Assembly: GCF_028372415.1 (NCBI RefSeq)
Contig: NC_092878.1
Coordinates: 1,556,001-1,620,000 of the forward strand
Direction of reading: 5' to 3'
DNA from: Notamacropus eugenii
Lineage: Eukaryota > Chordata > Mammalia > Diprotodontia > Macropodidae
DNA length: 64,000 nucleotides
Made by a program: the position numbers and the translations under genes. Below, piece after piece: positions 22,752 through 33,445 of this stretch; positions within the stretch are counted from its first letter, which is position 1; the number at the start of each line of letters is the position of its first letter. The notes beneath the pieces are model-generated. The model was not told the origin of the DNA. It worked only from the letters and a program-made list of their open reading frames with translations, and did not search any database.

Positions 22752-22925
22752 CTAGGAAGGCAAAATTGTGTAGCGTTTGAAAGAGTTGAACCGGGGTTCA
22801 AGTCTCTGCTCTGTCACTTACTACCTGTGAGATCCCAGGCTTGTGACTTAACCTTTCTAGGCCTCAATTTCCTCATTTGTAAAGTAAGAGATTCAGATGA
22901 TCTCTAAGGCTCCTTTTACCAATAA
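22752..22925 (+). repeat. CORE-SINE (sense)
   Basis: CGGGGTTCAAGTCTCTGCTC, CAATTTCCTCATTTGTAAAG and GATGATCTCTAAGGCTCC. Confidence 0.75.
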
Positions 22926-23290
22926 GAACCATGAGCCGAAGATGCCAAGAGGTAATTCATAGCAAAATTAAGCCATTTTCTTATCCACATAAAGTGGGGG
23001 TTGGGCTAAATGGTATCTAAGGTCCCTTCCAGGGACAAAATTCTTTGTGAAGTACTTCTCTCCTTGAAGATGGCTCCCTGGGGGCTTTGTTGTGACTATC
23101 CCGTGGTTACCATGTTCTTGTCAGCCTTTATCTAGAGCCTCCTATCACTGCCACTGGGGCTACCCTCAGTAGCTTTGACCTTAGCCTTGGGCATAAGGCA
23201 AGGGGGCAGATTAGATCCTTTTCTGTCACAGTGAAGAATCTGAACCATCACCAATCTCCATTCTGAAGTTGGAGGGAATAGGAATGTGGG

Positions 23291-23598
23291 GAGAGAGGGG
23301 GAGAGAAGAGGAGGAAGAGGAGGAGGAGGAGGAGAGAGAGAGACAGAGAGACAGACAGAGAGAGATGGAGACAGAGAGAGACAAAGAGAGACAGAGACAG
23401 ACAGATAGACAGAGAGACAAAGAGAGACAGAGAAACAAAGACAGACAGACAGAGGCAGACAGAAAGAAAGAGGGAGGGAAGGAGAGAGACAGACATAGAC
23501 AGAGAGAGAGAGACAGAGAGAAAGAAAGAGGGAGAGAGACAGAGAGAGATAGAGAGAGACAGAGAGAGACAGAGAGAGACAGAGAGAGGAAGAGAGAA
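23291..23598. repeat. 300-bp GA/GACA purine block
   Basis: GAG-rich at 23291-23335, then GAGACAGA and GACAGACA variants. A second purine tract in the same intron as 21135-21630. Confidence 0.95.
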
Positions 23599-24749
23599 AT
23601 TCAAATGAAGGAGACTTGGTGAGGAGAATAGAGTGCATTTATCTTGAAGATGAAGGGGAGATAATAGCGACTCACTGAAAGCAGTTTCCCCCCACAATAC
23701 TTGGGTCGACACAACTGGCCCTGCTTCTTTGTCAATAAGCTAAGAGGCATAAAGAGCTTCTCCAAGAATCAACCGTCACTGGCTAGTGATGCGTTTGGCA
23801 AATTAAAACTCCACGAATGCTTTGGCAAAGTCCCTCATTCTCCCAGAGTTGATTGCTTCGGTTCATTCTCTGAAAGAAGCCTTGACAAAAGGGGATAATG
23901 TTAATGGACAGGATGGTGCTGAATACCAGAAAAGGTGCAGTTATGCAGTGAGAGAAAATCATTCCTAACTGGTGATGAACGTTGTGATCCAGCTGCACTG
24001 AGGAAGGGAGTCTTTTAAAACACACATTCAACAACAGCTGAGTGTTGCCTTAATGTGTCTTCCAGAACGACGAGTGAGGCGCAGCTCCCTGAGTACCAGA
24101 ACTGCACACTGGGTCAAATGGAAGATAACTCCATAGGGAGATTCTGAAATCAGTGGGAATGTGGAGGCAAAGGAAGAGAGCAGACATTCTATGGGTCTGT
24201 CTGGGATCCAAGCATAGGATTCTATGTTTCTAGGATCATTATTCTTTCAGTAGGTTGACCTAAAAAGTCCTTTTTTAGGCATCCCAGAGAATTTTCAGTT
24301 CACACACGCTAATAAGCTTTCATCTTCCCAGCTTTATCTAAGATGGTCCCTAGCCTGTGGGAAGTAGGGTTGAGGCACATATTTCTACACCATCTCATGC
24401 TGTAGAAAATCTCCTTATCTTCCTTAAGAGTTTTTTTTTAAATCAAAGTAGCCTCTTTCTTCCTAATCAATTTAAAAAAACCTTGCTTTTCAAATTGGCC
24501 TCGATCTGAGTTTGAACAGTCCCTCGATATGAACAGTCTTTCATCTCTAAATATGGATTTATGTCGCCAGCACTAATATCTTTGTTAACAATAGCGTATG
24601 CAGATGAGAGATAATAGATTCACCCAGTCCTATTGTCAGGTCTTTTCCTTCTTTTGAAAGCACAGCGTTTCTGAAAGATCCATAAATGGAGAGATTTGGA
24701 TGGGTTGGGGTGGGGGGGACAGGAGAGGTGTATTTGGGCAAAGAAGGGT

Positions 24750-24985
24750 GGTGTTGTTTGTGCTTCCTTCTTCAAGAAGACCGTAGCACCAGGGAGGTGA
24801 TTCCTCACATGTAACTGAATTGGGTTTAAGTGAGGGGTGGCTGTGCAAAGTCATCAAGCAGTCTCATTTTCTCCTCCAGAACCATCTGGGTCCAGTGGCC
24901 AGACATAGATCAGGACTGGAGATGGCCCAGGGTGCAATGGAGGACCTTGGCCTTTTCAAACTGAAGTCTTTAACTGGCCTCAGTT
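24750..24985 (+). repeat. Unnamed interspersed repeat, family A (sense)
   Basis: CTCCTCCAGAACCATCTGGG, TCCAGTGGCCAGACATAG and GGAGATGGCCCAGGGTGCAA align with 57577-57850. Confidence 0.68.
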
Positions 24986-25239
24986 TGACTGGCATTTGGG
25001 CAAAGAAAGAAAGACCGTAGGAAACAGAAAGAAGAGGGCTTAGGTATAAATTTGAACTGAACTGTGATTTGTCCGTGACTGTTCCTGCCTCAGTCTCAGA
25101 TAAAACGTCTTTATTTATGGGGGAGACCTTTGGACAAAAATCTTTTCAGTTTGACTTTTTCTGAATTTACCTACAAAGCCTGAGGGTAAGCTGAAGGAAT
25201 ACCTACTGGGCATTAAGTAGGATTTGGGGGAGTAATGTG

Positions 25240-25450
25240 GAGGGGGGAGTCAGCTTTTAGCCCTCCAGCTACTGCTATTGGCCATCAAGGAGCAGTGTGG
25301 GGCTGTAGAAAGAGAACTGACTTCAGTGAGAAGACCTGGGTTTGTATCTTGGGTCTTTCATTAGCAATCTGGACAAGCCTGGGCAAGGCTTGTGTCCCTC
25401 AGTTTTCTCATCTGCAAAATGGGGTTAATAATGCGTATTTAATTACACAG
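25240..25450 (+). repeat. CORE-SINE (sense)
   Basis: GAAGACCTGGGTTTGTATCTTGG, CCTCAGTTTTCTCATCTGCA and AATGGGGTTAATAATGCG. It ends about 60 nt below the weak donor of the second collagen exon. Confidence 0.72.
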
Positions 25451-25505
25451 TACTGAAATCCCAAGAAACAGAGAAGGGCAAGCTGAGGCCAGGGGCTATA
25501 GTGAC

Positions 25506-25643
25506 CTGTGCATTGGCCATTAAACATATGTGACTGGCGCTGGGCTTTGGCCTTTCTACTTCCAGGTGGGCCAGGCGGACCTTGAGGGCCAGGAGGTCCA
25601 GGAGGGCCAGGGAGGCCTGGGGGACCTGGGTCACCTTTGGCAC
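25506..25643 (-). CDS. GLDN: GLDN second collagen segment and basic linker
   Basis: This is a 138-nt exon, phase 1-1, with acceptor TTTCTCTCTAG. It encodes ten Gly-X-Y triplets, mostly GPP, then a basic segment SRKAKAQRQ and the conserved MFNGQC. The basic run after the helix is a plausible proteolytic or heparin-binding site; gliomedin is known to be processed extracellularly, but the exact site here is inferred. The donor is weak: CAG followed by GTCACT, with C at +3 and C at +5. By memory the human exon is one triplet shorter. Confidence 0.94.
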
Positions 25644-25737
25644 CTAGAGAGAAACAGAGAAAGAAAGAGAGTGAGAGACAGTATTGCCATGGATGGAGCT
25701 TTAATTCCATGCAGTAGAAGGATGTTGGGAAGCTTTT

Positions 25738-25915
25738 TCTCCATGGATCATAGATATAGCCTGGGAAGGAACCTGAGATGTTAATGATTTTGACCCTTTG
25801 CTATAAAGTGAGGAAACTGAGCCCCAGAAAGCCTGAATGACTTACTCAGGGCCACACAGTTACTAAGAGTCTGAGGTGGGGTCAGAACCCAGGGCTTCTC
25901 AATTCCAAGTTTCAT
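25738..25915 (-). repeat. CORE-SINE (antisense)
   Basis: CTGGGAAGGAACCTGAGATG, AGTGAGGAAACTGAGCCCCA and CAGAACCCAGGGCTTCTCAA. Confidence 0.75.
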
Positions 25916-26184
25916 CCTCCATTCTGCCTCCTAAGGGAGACCCTGCCAGCCTCTCTTTTCCATACATTTTTAAACACTCTGAGTTACATCCTTGTCATGA
26001 TGAGACACTGATGAAGGATTTAGGTAAAGGATCAATCTATTTAATCCTAAATAGATATTCCATTAAAGGCTAAACCAGTACCTGCCCGCTGGGCGCTGGG
26101 CCTCCAGGAAGTTCTTTGTGGAGTGGGGAGGTACGTTCTAAAGGATTTCTATTAGGAATCTAATTATTGAAATCTCTTTTTAAG

Positions 26185-26445
26185 GGGCAAAGGTGTACAG
26201 TGGAAAAGAGCGCCGGCCTTGAGGTCGGAAGGGCTGAAGGTGTATCTTGGCTCTTTCACTGACTAGCTGAGTAAGCTTGGACGAGTCACTTAACTGTTCT
26301 GTGCCTCAGTTTTCTAGTCTGTAAAATGGGTATAATAGTGGCCTCTACCTCTCAGGATTATTGTGAAAATCATAGAGAATCTTAGGTAATATTTGTAAAG
26401 TGCTTAGCACAGTGTCTGGAATATAATGGCTGATATATAAATGCT
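26185..26445 (+). repeat. MIR-type SINE (sense)
   Basis: GTGGAAAAGAGCGCCGGCCTT head, GTCACTTAACTGTTCTGTGC, CTGTAAAATGGGTATAATAG, GTGCTTAGCACAGTGTCTGG; its tail runs into the pyrimidine repeat. Confidence 0.85.
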
Positions 26446-26577
26446 TTTTTTCTTTCTTCCTTCCTTCCTCCCTTCCTCCCTTCCTTCCTCCCTTCCTTTC
26501 TTCCTTCCTTCCTCCCTTCCTTTCTTCCTTCCTCCTTTCCTTCTTTCCCTCATTCTTTCCTTCCTTCCCTCCCTCCT
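26445..26577. repeat. (CTTC)n/(CCTT)n microsatellite
   Basis: A 130-nt pyrimidine tract of CTTC/CCTC units grown from a SINE tail. Confidence 0.93.
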
Positions 26578-26611
26578 GCCCAAAGTCACATGGCAAGCAA
26601 ACAGCACAGCC

Positions 26612-26818
26612 AAGATAGGATCAGATAGATATAGAGCTGTAAGAGACCAGAGAGGCAAACTAGTCCAGTCCCTTTTTCTATATGAGGAAAGTGAAGCAGC
26701 CAAAGGTTAAGTGATTTTCCTAAGGCCACCCAGGTAGGAAGTTGTAGGACCAGGATTTGAAAATAGGTCCCCTCCCTTCAAACCTACTACTCTACCACTG
26801 TACCACACTGCCTCTCCA
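26612..26818 (-). repeat. CORE-SINE (antisense)
   Basis: GAGCTGTAAGAGACCAGAGAG, AGGTTAAGTGATTTTCCTAAGG, CTCTACCACTGTACCACACTGCC. Confidence 0.75.
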
Positions 26819-27254
26819 AAATTCCATTTTTATGTATTGCTTCATCCTTTTCAAAGGAATACTTTGTTCTCCCAAGCCTTACTTTTTAAGGTATTTTAGA
26901 TAGCAGTCTTTCTAGAATGTGTTGCATACTTTCCTGCCTTCCAAAACAGTATATTGCACATCATGTAACCTTTCTGTGATGACTCAGGGCTACCATTATT
27001 AGCACCAAGCATTGTACTGTACTAGAATTCAAGTTACTTGAGACATTATAGGGCTTTGCACTCCCACACAAGATGGTCTACATGACTATGCTTTTTTATA
27101 CAGATGTCTCCTTCTTCACTATCAGCTATCATTTTTTTCTCTCCCTCTATCTGTGTCTATCCCATCTCCTCTAATCTGTGCCTCCAAACCAGGCAGGAAA
27201 TCCAGACAACTAGTTTTCTCATCTACAAAATGAGGATAATAGTATCCAACCAAC

Positions 27255-27515
27255 TTTTTCTTGGGTTCAATTGTTTCAATCATGTCCAGATTTTCATGAT
27301 CCCATTCAGAGTTTTCTTGGCAAAGACACTGGAGGAGCTTCCATTTCCTTCTCCAGCTCATTTTACAGATGAGGAAACTGAGGCAAATGGGGTGAAGTAA
27401 CTTGCCCAGGTTCACACAGCTAGTAAGTGTCTGAGGCCAGATTTGAACTCAGGAAGATGAGTCTTCCTGATTCCAGGTCCCATGCTTTAACCACTACACA
27501 ACGTAGCTGCCCTCC
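27255..27515 (-). repeat. tRNA-headed marsupial SINE (antisense)
   Basis: TCAATCATGTCCAGATTTTC, TTTTCTTGGCAAAGACACTGG, CACACAGCTAGTAAGTGTCTG and a TAACCACTACACAACGTAGCTGCCC head. Confidence 0.88.
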
Positions 27516-27529
27516 TGGTTTCCCTGGCT

Positions 27530-27785
27530 TCCTTCAAATTTCAAATAAAATCCCTCCTTCTGCAAAAAGCCTTTCCTGATCACCCTTGGTGCCAGTTGCT
27601 TCCCTCTGAGATTTCCTCCAGTTACCCTGTCTCATAGCTGTTTACACATTGACTTCTCCATTAGATTATGAGATCTTTGAGAGCAAAGATGGTTTTTAAC
27701 CTTTGTATACCCTATACTTAGCCTAATGTCTGGCACATAGTAGGCCCTTAATAAATAAATGCTTGCTGAACTGACAAAATGCTGA
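27530..27785 (+). repeat. LINE L2 3' end (sense)
   Basis: AAAGCCTTTCCTGATCACCC, GATTATGAGATCTTTGAGAGC, GGCACATAGTAGGCCCTTAA. Confidence 0.82.
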
Positions 27786-27869
27786 TTAAATGACATGATC
27801 TTATATTTAGGGAAGCTTTTCCTGCTCACACTGCATTTGCATTTATTGAGATATTACTGTAAAGGAAAA

Positions 27870-28055
27870 AAAAGCACTCAACTCAATTGGATTCCAATTC
27901 TAGCTCTACACCTTAGTATCTGCGTGACCTTGGACAATTCACTTCACTTCCATGGATCTCAGCCTCTTCATCTGTGAAATGGCAATGGAGCACTCCCACT
28001 ACCTACTTCACAGACTGATTTGGAGGATACTTATGTGGGTTATAATGCTAAAGCT
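27870..28055 (+). repeat. CORE-SINE (sense)
   Basis: CTTAGTATCTGCGTGACCTTGG, TTCACTTCACTTCCATGG, CTCTTCATCTGTGAAATGGC. Confidence 0.7.
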
Positions 28056-28084
28056 CCAGCTATTCAAACATAGAAGACAGTGAC

Positions 28085-28262
28085 TGAACCTGTGATTTTA
28101 TTAATACAGGGACCTGAGGGATAAGGAAGCTCCCTCTGTCAATGCAGGCTGGAACCTTCCCCACCATTTATAGTTTTAAAGGGTTTCCAAGGACTCTGAG
28201 AGGTTAGGTAACTTGTCCAGGGTCACATGGCCAGCATGTATCAGAGGCAGGCCTTAAACCAA
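28085..28262 (-). repeat. SINE of a second family (antisense)
   Basis: GAAGCTCCCTCTGTCAATGC, TTTATAGTTTTAAAGGG, GGTAACTTGTCCAGGGTCAC; related to 7515-7742 and 46493-46640. Confidence 0.62.
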
Positions 28263-28404
28263 AGTTTCCCCAACTTTCTGTGACAGACTGCTCTGCTCTC
28301 CAAACTCTCAGGCCAGTAAAACCTTCTGCACTGAGTGGGCATGACCAAGTCAAAGTTGTAGCACATAAACTGAGCAAAAGAAATTGTTCATCCTTCATTT
28401 TGGA

Positions 28405-28612
28405 GAAGGCCAATAGCATTGTGGATAATGTCTTGATTTGCTTATGAATGGAATCTAAGTGAGGCAGAGCTGTATAAAGTCTTCAGCCTCACTCTGTCTT
28501 CCAGAGTCATCAAAATCCGGTGACTAGCAAAGATCAGGATGGCTGGCAACAGCCTGGGATGCAGAGGATGACCTTGGTGCCCACTTGGCAAAACAAACAA
28601 AAAAAACCCTCA
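28405..28612 (+). repeat. Unnamed interspersed repeat, family A (sense)
   Basis: CTCACTCTGTCTTCCAGAGTC, GATCAGGATGGCTGGCAACA and CCTGGGATGCAGAGGATGAC. It lies in the intron about 190 nt beyond the donor of the 28800 collagen exon. Confidence 0.65.
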
Positions 28613-28799
28613 CTGTCCACAATAACTACAGGTCATCAGGCCAAGTGCTGGTCATTGAACAGTTGACTAGTGACCATTGCAGCAAACTTGCAGACCTTGC
28701 CTTCTCTGCGCAGGGTGGAGGCCAGCTCTTTAGCTACCATGCCTCTTAGCTGAACAGAAGGGATCCTAATCACATGAGCCAAAGTGGTTGTACCCTTAC

Positions 28800-28955
28800 C
28801 TGTAGGAAGCACATCATTGGATGGGTCACCTTTGTCTCCTTTCTCTCCTCTTTCACCTTTCTCTCCTGGGGGACCATCATTTCCAGGCAAGCCTAATTCA
28901 CCAGGGTCTCCCCTTTCTCCTTTCTCCCCTTGATGTCCTATGGCCCCAGGAAGTC
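28800..28955 (-). CDS. GLDN: GLDN collagen exon (15 Gly-X-Y triplets and the SNDV break)
   Basis: This is a 156-nt exon, phase 1-1, with acceptor TTTGTTCTTAG and donor GTAAGGG. It encodes Gly-X-Y triplets rich in GEK, GER and GDK, then leaves the collagen pattern at SNDVLPT before the next exon restarts it. This charged block, followed by the SNDV interruption, is also present in human gliomedin. Compared with the human sequence as I remember it, there is one extra triplet (a GER) in the charged part. Such charged triplets favour triple-helix trimer formation and heparan-sulfate binding; that assignment is inferred. Confidence 0.94.
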
Positions 28956-28959
28956 CTAA

Positions 28960-29570
28960 GAACAAATGATACATTAGTCATATAGTGTAAAGAATCACCA
29001 AAAAGTTCCTGTCCACCCTAAAGAAAAACCCAACCTCTGTTTGGGAAAGCCTCCTCCTCCAACAAATTATAATGACATATAGCAGTACCAAGTATTAGGA
29101 GTATAACGTATGGCAAGGCTAGCAAAGTTTGACTTGAAAGAATTTGATTTCTATTAGATTTCTAATTGACTCAGTTTCCCCAGAATATTTTGATTGAACC
29201 TATATAACAGACATAGACTAAAAAAAATCAGAATCCATTTCAACAGGAAATATATTGTCACATGTAGGTAATAAATGACACTGAATTTGCAACCAAGATG
29301 GGTCTCCTTTGAGCAAACTTTTAATGGTTTTTACCAAAAAAGAAGCTTAAGTATCTCCTGAGGAGGTCTTAGAAAACAGAACAAACTAGAATAAAAAAAA
29401 AGGTGGGAAAAGTCGAATAGATGTGATGTTCAGGCAAACTGGGAAGAAAGAGGAAGGGATGAGAAATGATCTTATAGTGGGTCAGATTTTTGGCAACAGG
29501 AAAGAGCAAGGATAATGCAGTTACTACAAGGTTAAATACAATAGGGCTTGCAAAAACACGTCTGTAAACA
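28960..29570. other. Intronic stretch, nothing recognised
   Basis: Upstream intron of the 28800-28955 exon. A-rich tracts only; no exon, RNA gene or clear repeat. Confidence 0.4.
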
Positions 29571-29627
29571 AGGTAAGTAGGTAAGTGGTGCTGTGGATAG
29601 AGTACAGGGCCTGAAGTCAGGAAATTT

Positions 29628-29867
29628 GTTGTCGTTTAGTAGTTTTTTATCCAGAGTCACACGGCCATTTGGGGTTTTCTTAGCAAAAATACTGGAATAG
29701 TTTGCCATTTCCTTCTGCAGTTCATTTTACAGATAGGGAAACTGAGGCATGCAAAGTTAAGTGACTTGTCCAGGGTCACACAGCTAGTAAGTGTCTGAGG
29801 CTGGATTTGAACTCAGGAACTGACTTCAGACCCAGAACTCTATCCAGTATGCTTCCTCACTGCCCCC
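29628..29867 (-). repeat. tRNA-headed marsupial SINE (antisense)
   Basis: GGGGTTTTCTTAGCAAAAATACTGG, GGAAACTGAGGCATGCAAAG, GGTCACACAGCTAGTAAGTG, ACTCTATCCAGTATGCTTCC. A sense SINE head fragment (GTGCTGTGGATAGAGTACAG) directly precedes it. Confidence 0.85.
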
Positions 29868-30107
29868 AAGATCAAGGAAACCCAAAACATTTAGAGGAAA
29901 TGGTGAGTCATTGTCAAGGGCAAGCACCAACCAGAGAAGAGCTACTTCCATTGCTCCACCAGCCCTCAAGGAGGCCATGAACAAAAAGAAAGACTCCAGA
30001 TAGCCAAAATGTTTATATGGCACTTTTTGTGTTAGAAAAGTACAGAAAATAAGATAGGTACCCATCGGCTGGAAATTGGTTAAATGAATTATGGTAGATG
30101 AATGTGA

Positions 30108-30350
30108 TGGTCAGTTAAGTGGCACAATAGATAGAATGTTAGGCCTAAGTCAAGAAAACCTGAGTTCAAATCTGGCCCTAGACTCCTACTACATGTGTGA
30201 CCTTAGACAAGTCACTTGAGCCTGTTTCCTCATCTGTAAAAAGGAGATAATGATACTACTTGTTGTCAAGATCGATTGTGATAATAATTATAAAGTGCTT
30301 AGTGTGGATCCTGTCATGGAATAAATGCTATACAATGTTAACTATTATTA
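30108..30350 (+). repeat. MIR-type SINE (sense)
   Basis: AAGTGGCACAATAGATAGAATG head, GAGTTCAAATCTGGCCCTAG, TGTGACCTTAGACAAGTCAC, TAATTATAAAGTGCTTAGTG. Confidence 0.82.
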
Positions 30351-30351
30351 T

Positions 30352-30605
30352 TGATGGAATATCACTGTTCTGCAAGAAATGACAAATAATGAACACAGAG
30401 AAGCATGGGAAAATGTATATGAACGGATGCAAGGTGGAGTGAGCAGTCAGGAGAACACTCTATACAGTAACTCCAGCAGTGTTCACAGAGCAAGCAATAC
30501 CCATAAAACACTGGAAACTGAATGTTGCAAAATCCTAAAGACTAAGTTTGGCCCCAAAGAAGAGACACGAGTGGTCCGTTGGCCCACTTTGCAGAAATCA
30601 TAGTT
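30352..30605 (+). repeat. LINE 3'-end-like block
   Basis: TGGAATATCACTGTTCTGCAAG, GAACGGATGCAAGGTGGAGTG and CAGGAGAACACTCTATACAG resemble a block common in marsupial L1 3' ends. Family assignment is from memory. It carries a 74-codon open frame that I do not regard as a gene. Confidence 0.4.
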
Positions 30606-31064
30606 CATGGAAGTATAATGTCATATTTGTCATAATATAATATAAAGTCGTATAATGTCATAATTCTTTTTGTTCATCACTTTTGCTGATTTTTCTCTTC
30701 TTTTTTAAAAATTATTTGTTTTCAGAGATAGCTCTCTAGGAATAGAAAGGCCCCATAAAAATAAAATGCATCCCTAAAAATCTGTTTTTAAAAAGAGAAA
30801 GCTTAGAAGTGAGCATTAACAGGAACCAGCAAATCCTGGCCTGCCTGCTTCCTTGGGCCCTATCAAAATCATGGGGACTAACGCATTTTACTTATTCATT
30901 TTTTTCTTTCTGGGTTCTAAGACAATCAAAAGGTATGTTTTCATATTTTCTTCTTAATTATTAAAATGACAACACTTCTCATTAATCAATTATCTTTGAG
31001 CCTCCACCCTAGTTTGTTCAATATTATTTAATTAATTAAATGAGGGTTTTTTCTCCTGTTTTTG

Positions 31065-31167
<103 letters not shown>

Positions 31168-31499
31168 GTAGATATCTAGAGATAACTATCTATATATCAA
31201 AACTCTTAATCTCCTAGGTTTACATAAGCATCCAGGTTACTGACTATAGTATACTACTTATGAATAGGGTAATCATTAGTAATACCAAAACACTATTGAT
31301 TTCCAATAGATTCAGCTGTGAGAAAGATCATCGTCCAGATCTCCCTTTAGGCATCACTACGACTAATGACTTCTAAATTCTAGAAACACAGCTCTACCAT
31401 TCACTGCTTTTAGGATTCCAGTCTCTTTTTACAAGTTTTCTACATGCTTCTTTGCCAGACAAGGATAAACTCAGTTATCTCAAGAAATAAGTTTTTAGT

Positions 31500-32130
31500 C
31501 TTTTTTTCCCTCTGCCTTTCTTTGGGCTCTAGGAAGACTGGTTTGACAGCTGAGTGGAGGATGGATTGGAGTAGGGGAAGACTTGAAGTGGGAGACTAAT
31601 CAGTGGTCTATTCAGTGGTTTAGGTCGAAGATGATAAGAGCCCATACTAAGGTGGTGGTGGTGTTGGACAAGAGAAGGGGATATATGAGAAAACCATTGT
31701 GAAGGCAAAACTGACAGGACTTAGCAACAGACTGGATATAGGAAGTGAAAGAGGGAGGCATTGAGCATGACACACAAGTTGTGAGCCTGGGTGACTAAGA
31801 GGATGGTGGTATCCTTGACAATAACAGGGAATTTTGAAAGTGGGGATAATATTAGGGGGAAGATAATAAGTCCAGTTTTGGAAACAGTGAGTTTAAGAGT
31901 CTATGTGACATCTAGCCTGAGATGTCTAATAAACAAATGGAGATAAGAGTCTGGAAGTTAGGGGCTGGGTAGGTAGATATGAGAATCATCAGCATAGAGA
32001 TGACAATTAAAACCACAGGGGCTAATGAGATCGCCAAGTGACATAGTATAAAGGAGGAGGAGAAGAGGGTCCAGCACAGAGCCCTGGGGAACACCCACTT
32101 TTCCTTAACAAAGATCCAGGTAAGGAGACT
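31500..32130 (-). pseudogene. LINE L2 reverse-transcriptase fragment (antisense)
   Basis: On the minus strand a frame reads [11 protein letters not shown] (plus-strand 31977-32015), containing the YADD catalytic motif of L2/CR1-clade reverse transcriptases. Nearby, in other frames, is a degraded VPQGSVLGP-like motif read as FPRALCWT. The rest follows the antisense L2 ORF2 consensus. Frameshifts and stops make it inactive. Confidence 0.75.
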
Positions 32131-32379
32131 AAGGAGGAACAGTTAGACAAGTAGACAGGACCAAGAAAATACAAAACAAGCAAGGTCCAGACATCTCAGT
32201 AGTGCTTAATTCAGGAAGTAAGGCTACGAGAATGAGTAAAATAAGGCTCTTACCATAAAGAGGAATTAAGACGGTAGTGATACCCAAGACACAATACCCC
32301 TGAAAGAGAATGAGTGGCTTCAAAACATCTACAGAATCTCAAAGAAAAATACAGGTTTCCTGAGAGAATTTAAGCAGGA

Positions 32380-32700
32380 GCTTTGAAGAGAGTTTTAAAA
32401 AATGATTTTGTAAATGAAATAAGAATGCTAGAGGAAAGAAAGACTTGGAAACAGAACGAACAGATTAGTGTAAGAGGTACAAAACCTTACCCAAACAACA
32501 AAATTGGAATGAACCAAATTGAAGCTAATGACTCTATGAGACAAGAAATATTAAAACAAATGCAAAGGACTAAAAAACAGAAGAGAATGTAAGGTATCTA
32601 ATATAAAAAAATAATTGAACTAGCAAACAGATCATATCATTAGTTTACTTGAAAGCCATGACCAGAAAAGAATCTGGACATCATACTTTTAAATCATGAC
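32380..32700 (+). pseudogene. HAL1/L1 ORF1 remnant
   Basis: TTGAAGCTAATGACTCTATGAGACAAGAAATA and GTTTACTTGAAAGCCATGACCAGAAAAG parallel 4430-4620 of the HAL1 copy. A 69-codon open frame (32383-32592) is coiled-coil-like, then decays. Confidence 0.7.
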
Positions 32701-32701
32701 T

Positions 32702-32832
32702 TGAACACTGGCTGGCTGAGTAACCCTGGGCAAGTCACTTAACCTTTCCGAGCCTCAGTTTCCTTATCTCTAAAATTAAGGGGTTTGGCTTAATGATCGC
32801 TAAGTCCCCCACTAGTTCTAAAACTGATTAAT
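32702..32832 (+). repeat. CORE-SINE fragment (sense)
   Basis: GAGTAACCCTGGGCAAGTCA, CCGAGCCTCAGTTTCCTTAT, TGGCTTAATGATCGCTAAG. Confidence 0.75.
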
Positions 32833-33189
32833 TAGCCTATGACTACCTCCAGTGTCAAGAAGACCATTACTTGGAGAATTTGGCAAATTGCATTCAGATA
32901 ATTTATACTGAACTAAAATATAATTCATCCTTAAACCGTAGTTATTTTGGTGCTTCAAATAATTGCAGTCTCTTAGGCAGCATAAGTGGAGCCCCTCTAT
33001 AACTTAGTAGGTGATTGTTGTACTAGAGAAAATCCATCCCCTTTCATCCATCATGGTATCATTCTGTGGGACCTAGCTCAGCTTAGTCTTTGGACAACAA
33101 GCCCAGAGTCACTCAATTTGTGTTTGCCTTGAAGCTCTTACAACTTGGTAATGGATTACTCTTATCCATTGACACTAGAGTTACAAAAG

Positions 33190-33445
33190 GGTCATACTAA
33201 AATAATACCTAGCATTTCTATAGAGTTTCAAGGTTTACAAAGCTCTTTATACATGTTATCTTACTGATCCTCGCAACAACCCTGTGAGGTATTAGTTTGA
33301 TTTTTACAGAGGAGGCAACTGAGGCTGAGAGAGGTTAAATGCCTTGCCCAGGGTCACACAACTAGTAAGTGCTGAAGCTAGATTTGAATTTAGGTCTTCC
33401 TGACTCTAGGTCTAACTTCTGTCCACCGTTCCACCTAGCTGCCCC
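33190..33445 (-). repeat. CORE-SINE, near complete (antisense)
   Basis: TTTACAAAGCTCTTTATACATG, CGCAACAACCCTGTGAGGTA, CCCAGGGTCACACAACTAGT, GTTCCACCTAGCTGCCCC head. Confidence 0.88.

Noticed and set aside
26345-26710. Lys/Glu/Gly-rich and Pro/Ser-rich ORFs (also at 42502-42884)
   Set aside because: Translations of CTTC/CCTT microsatellites.
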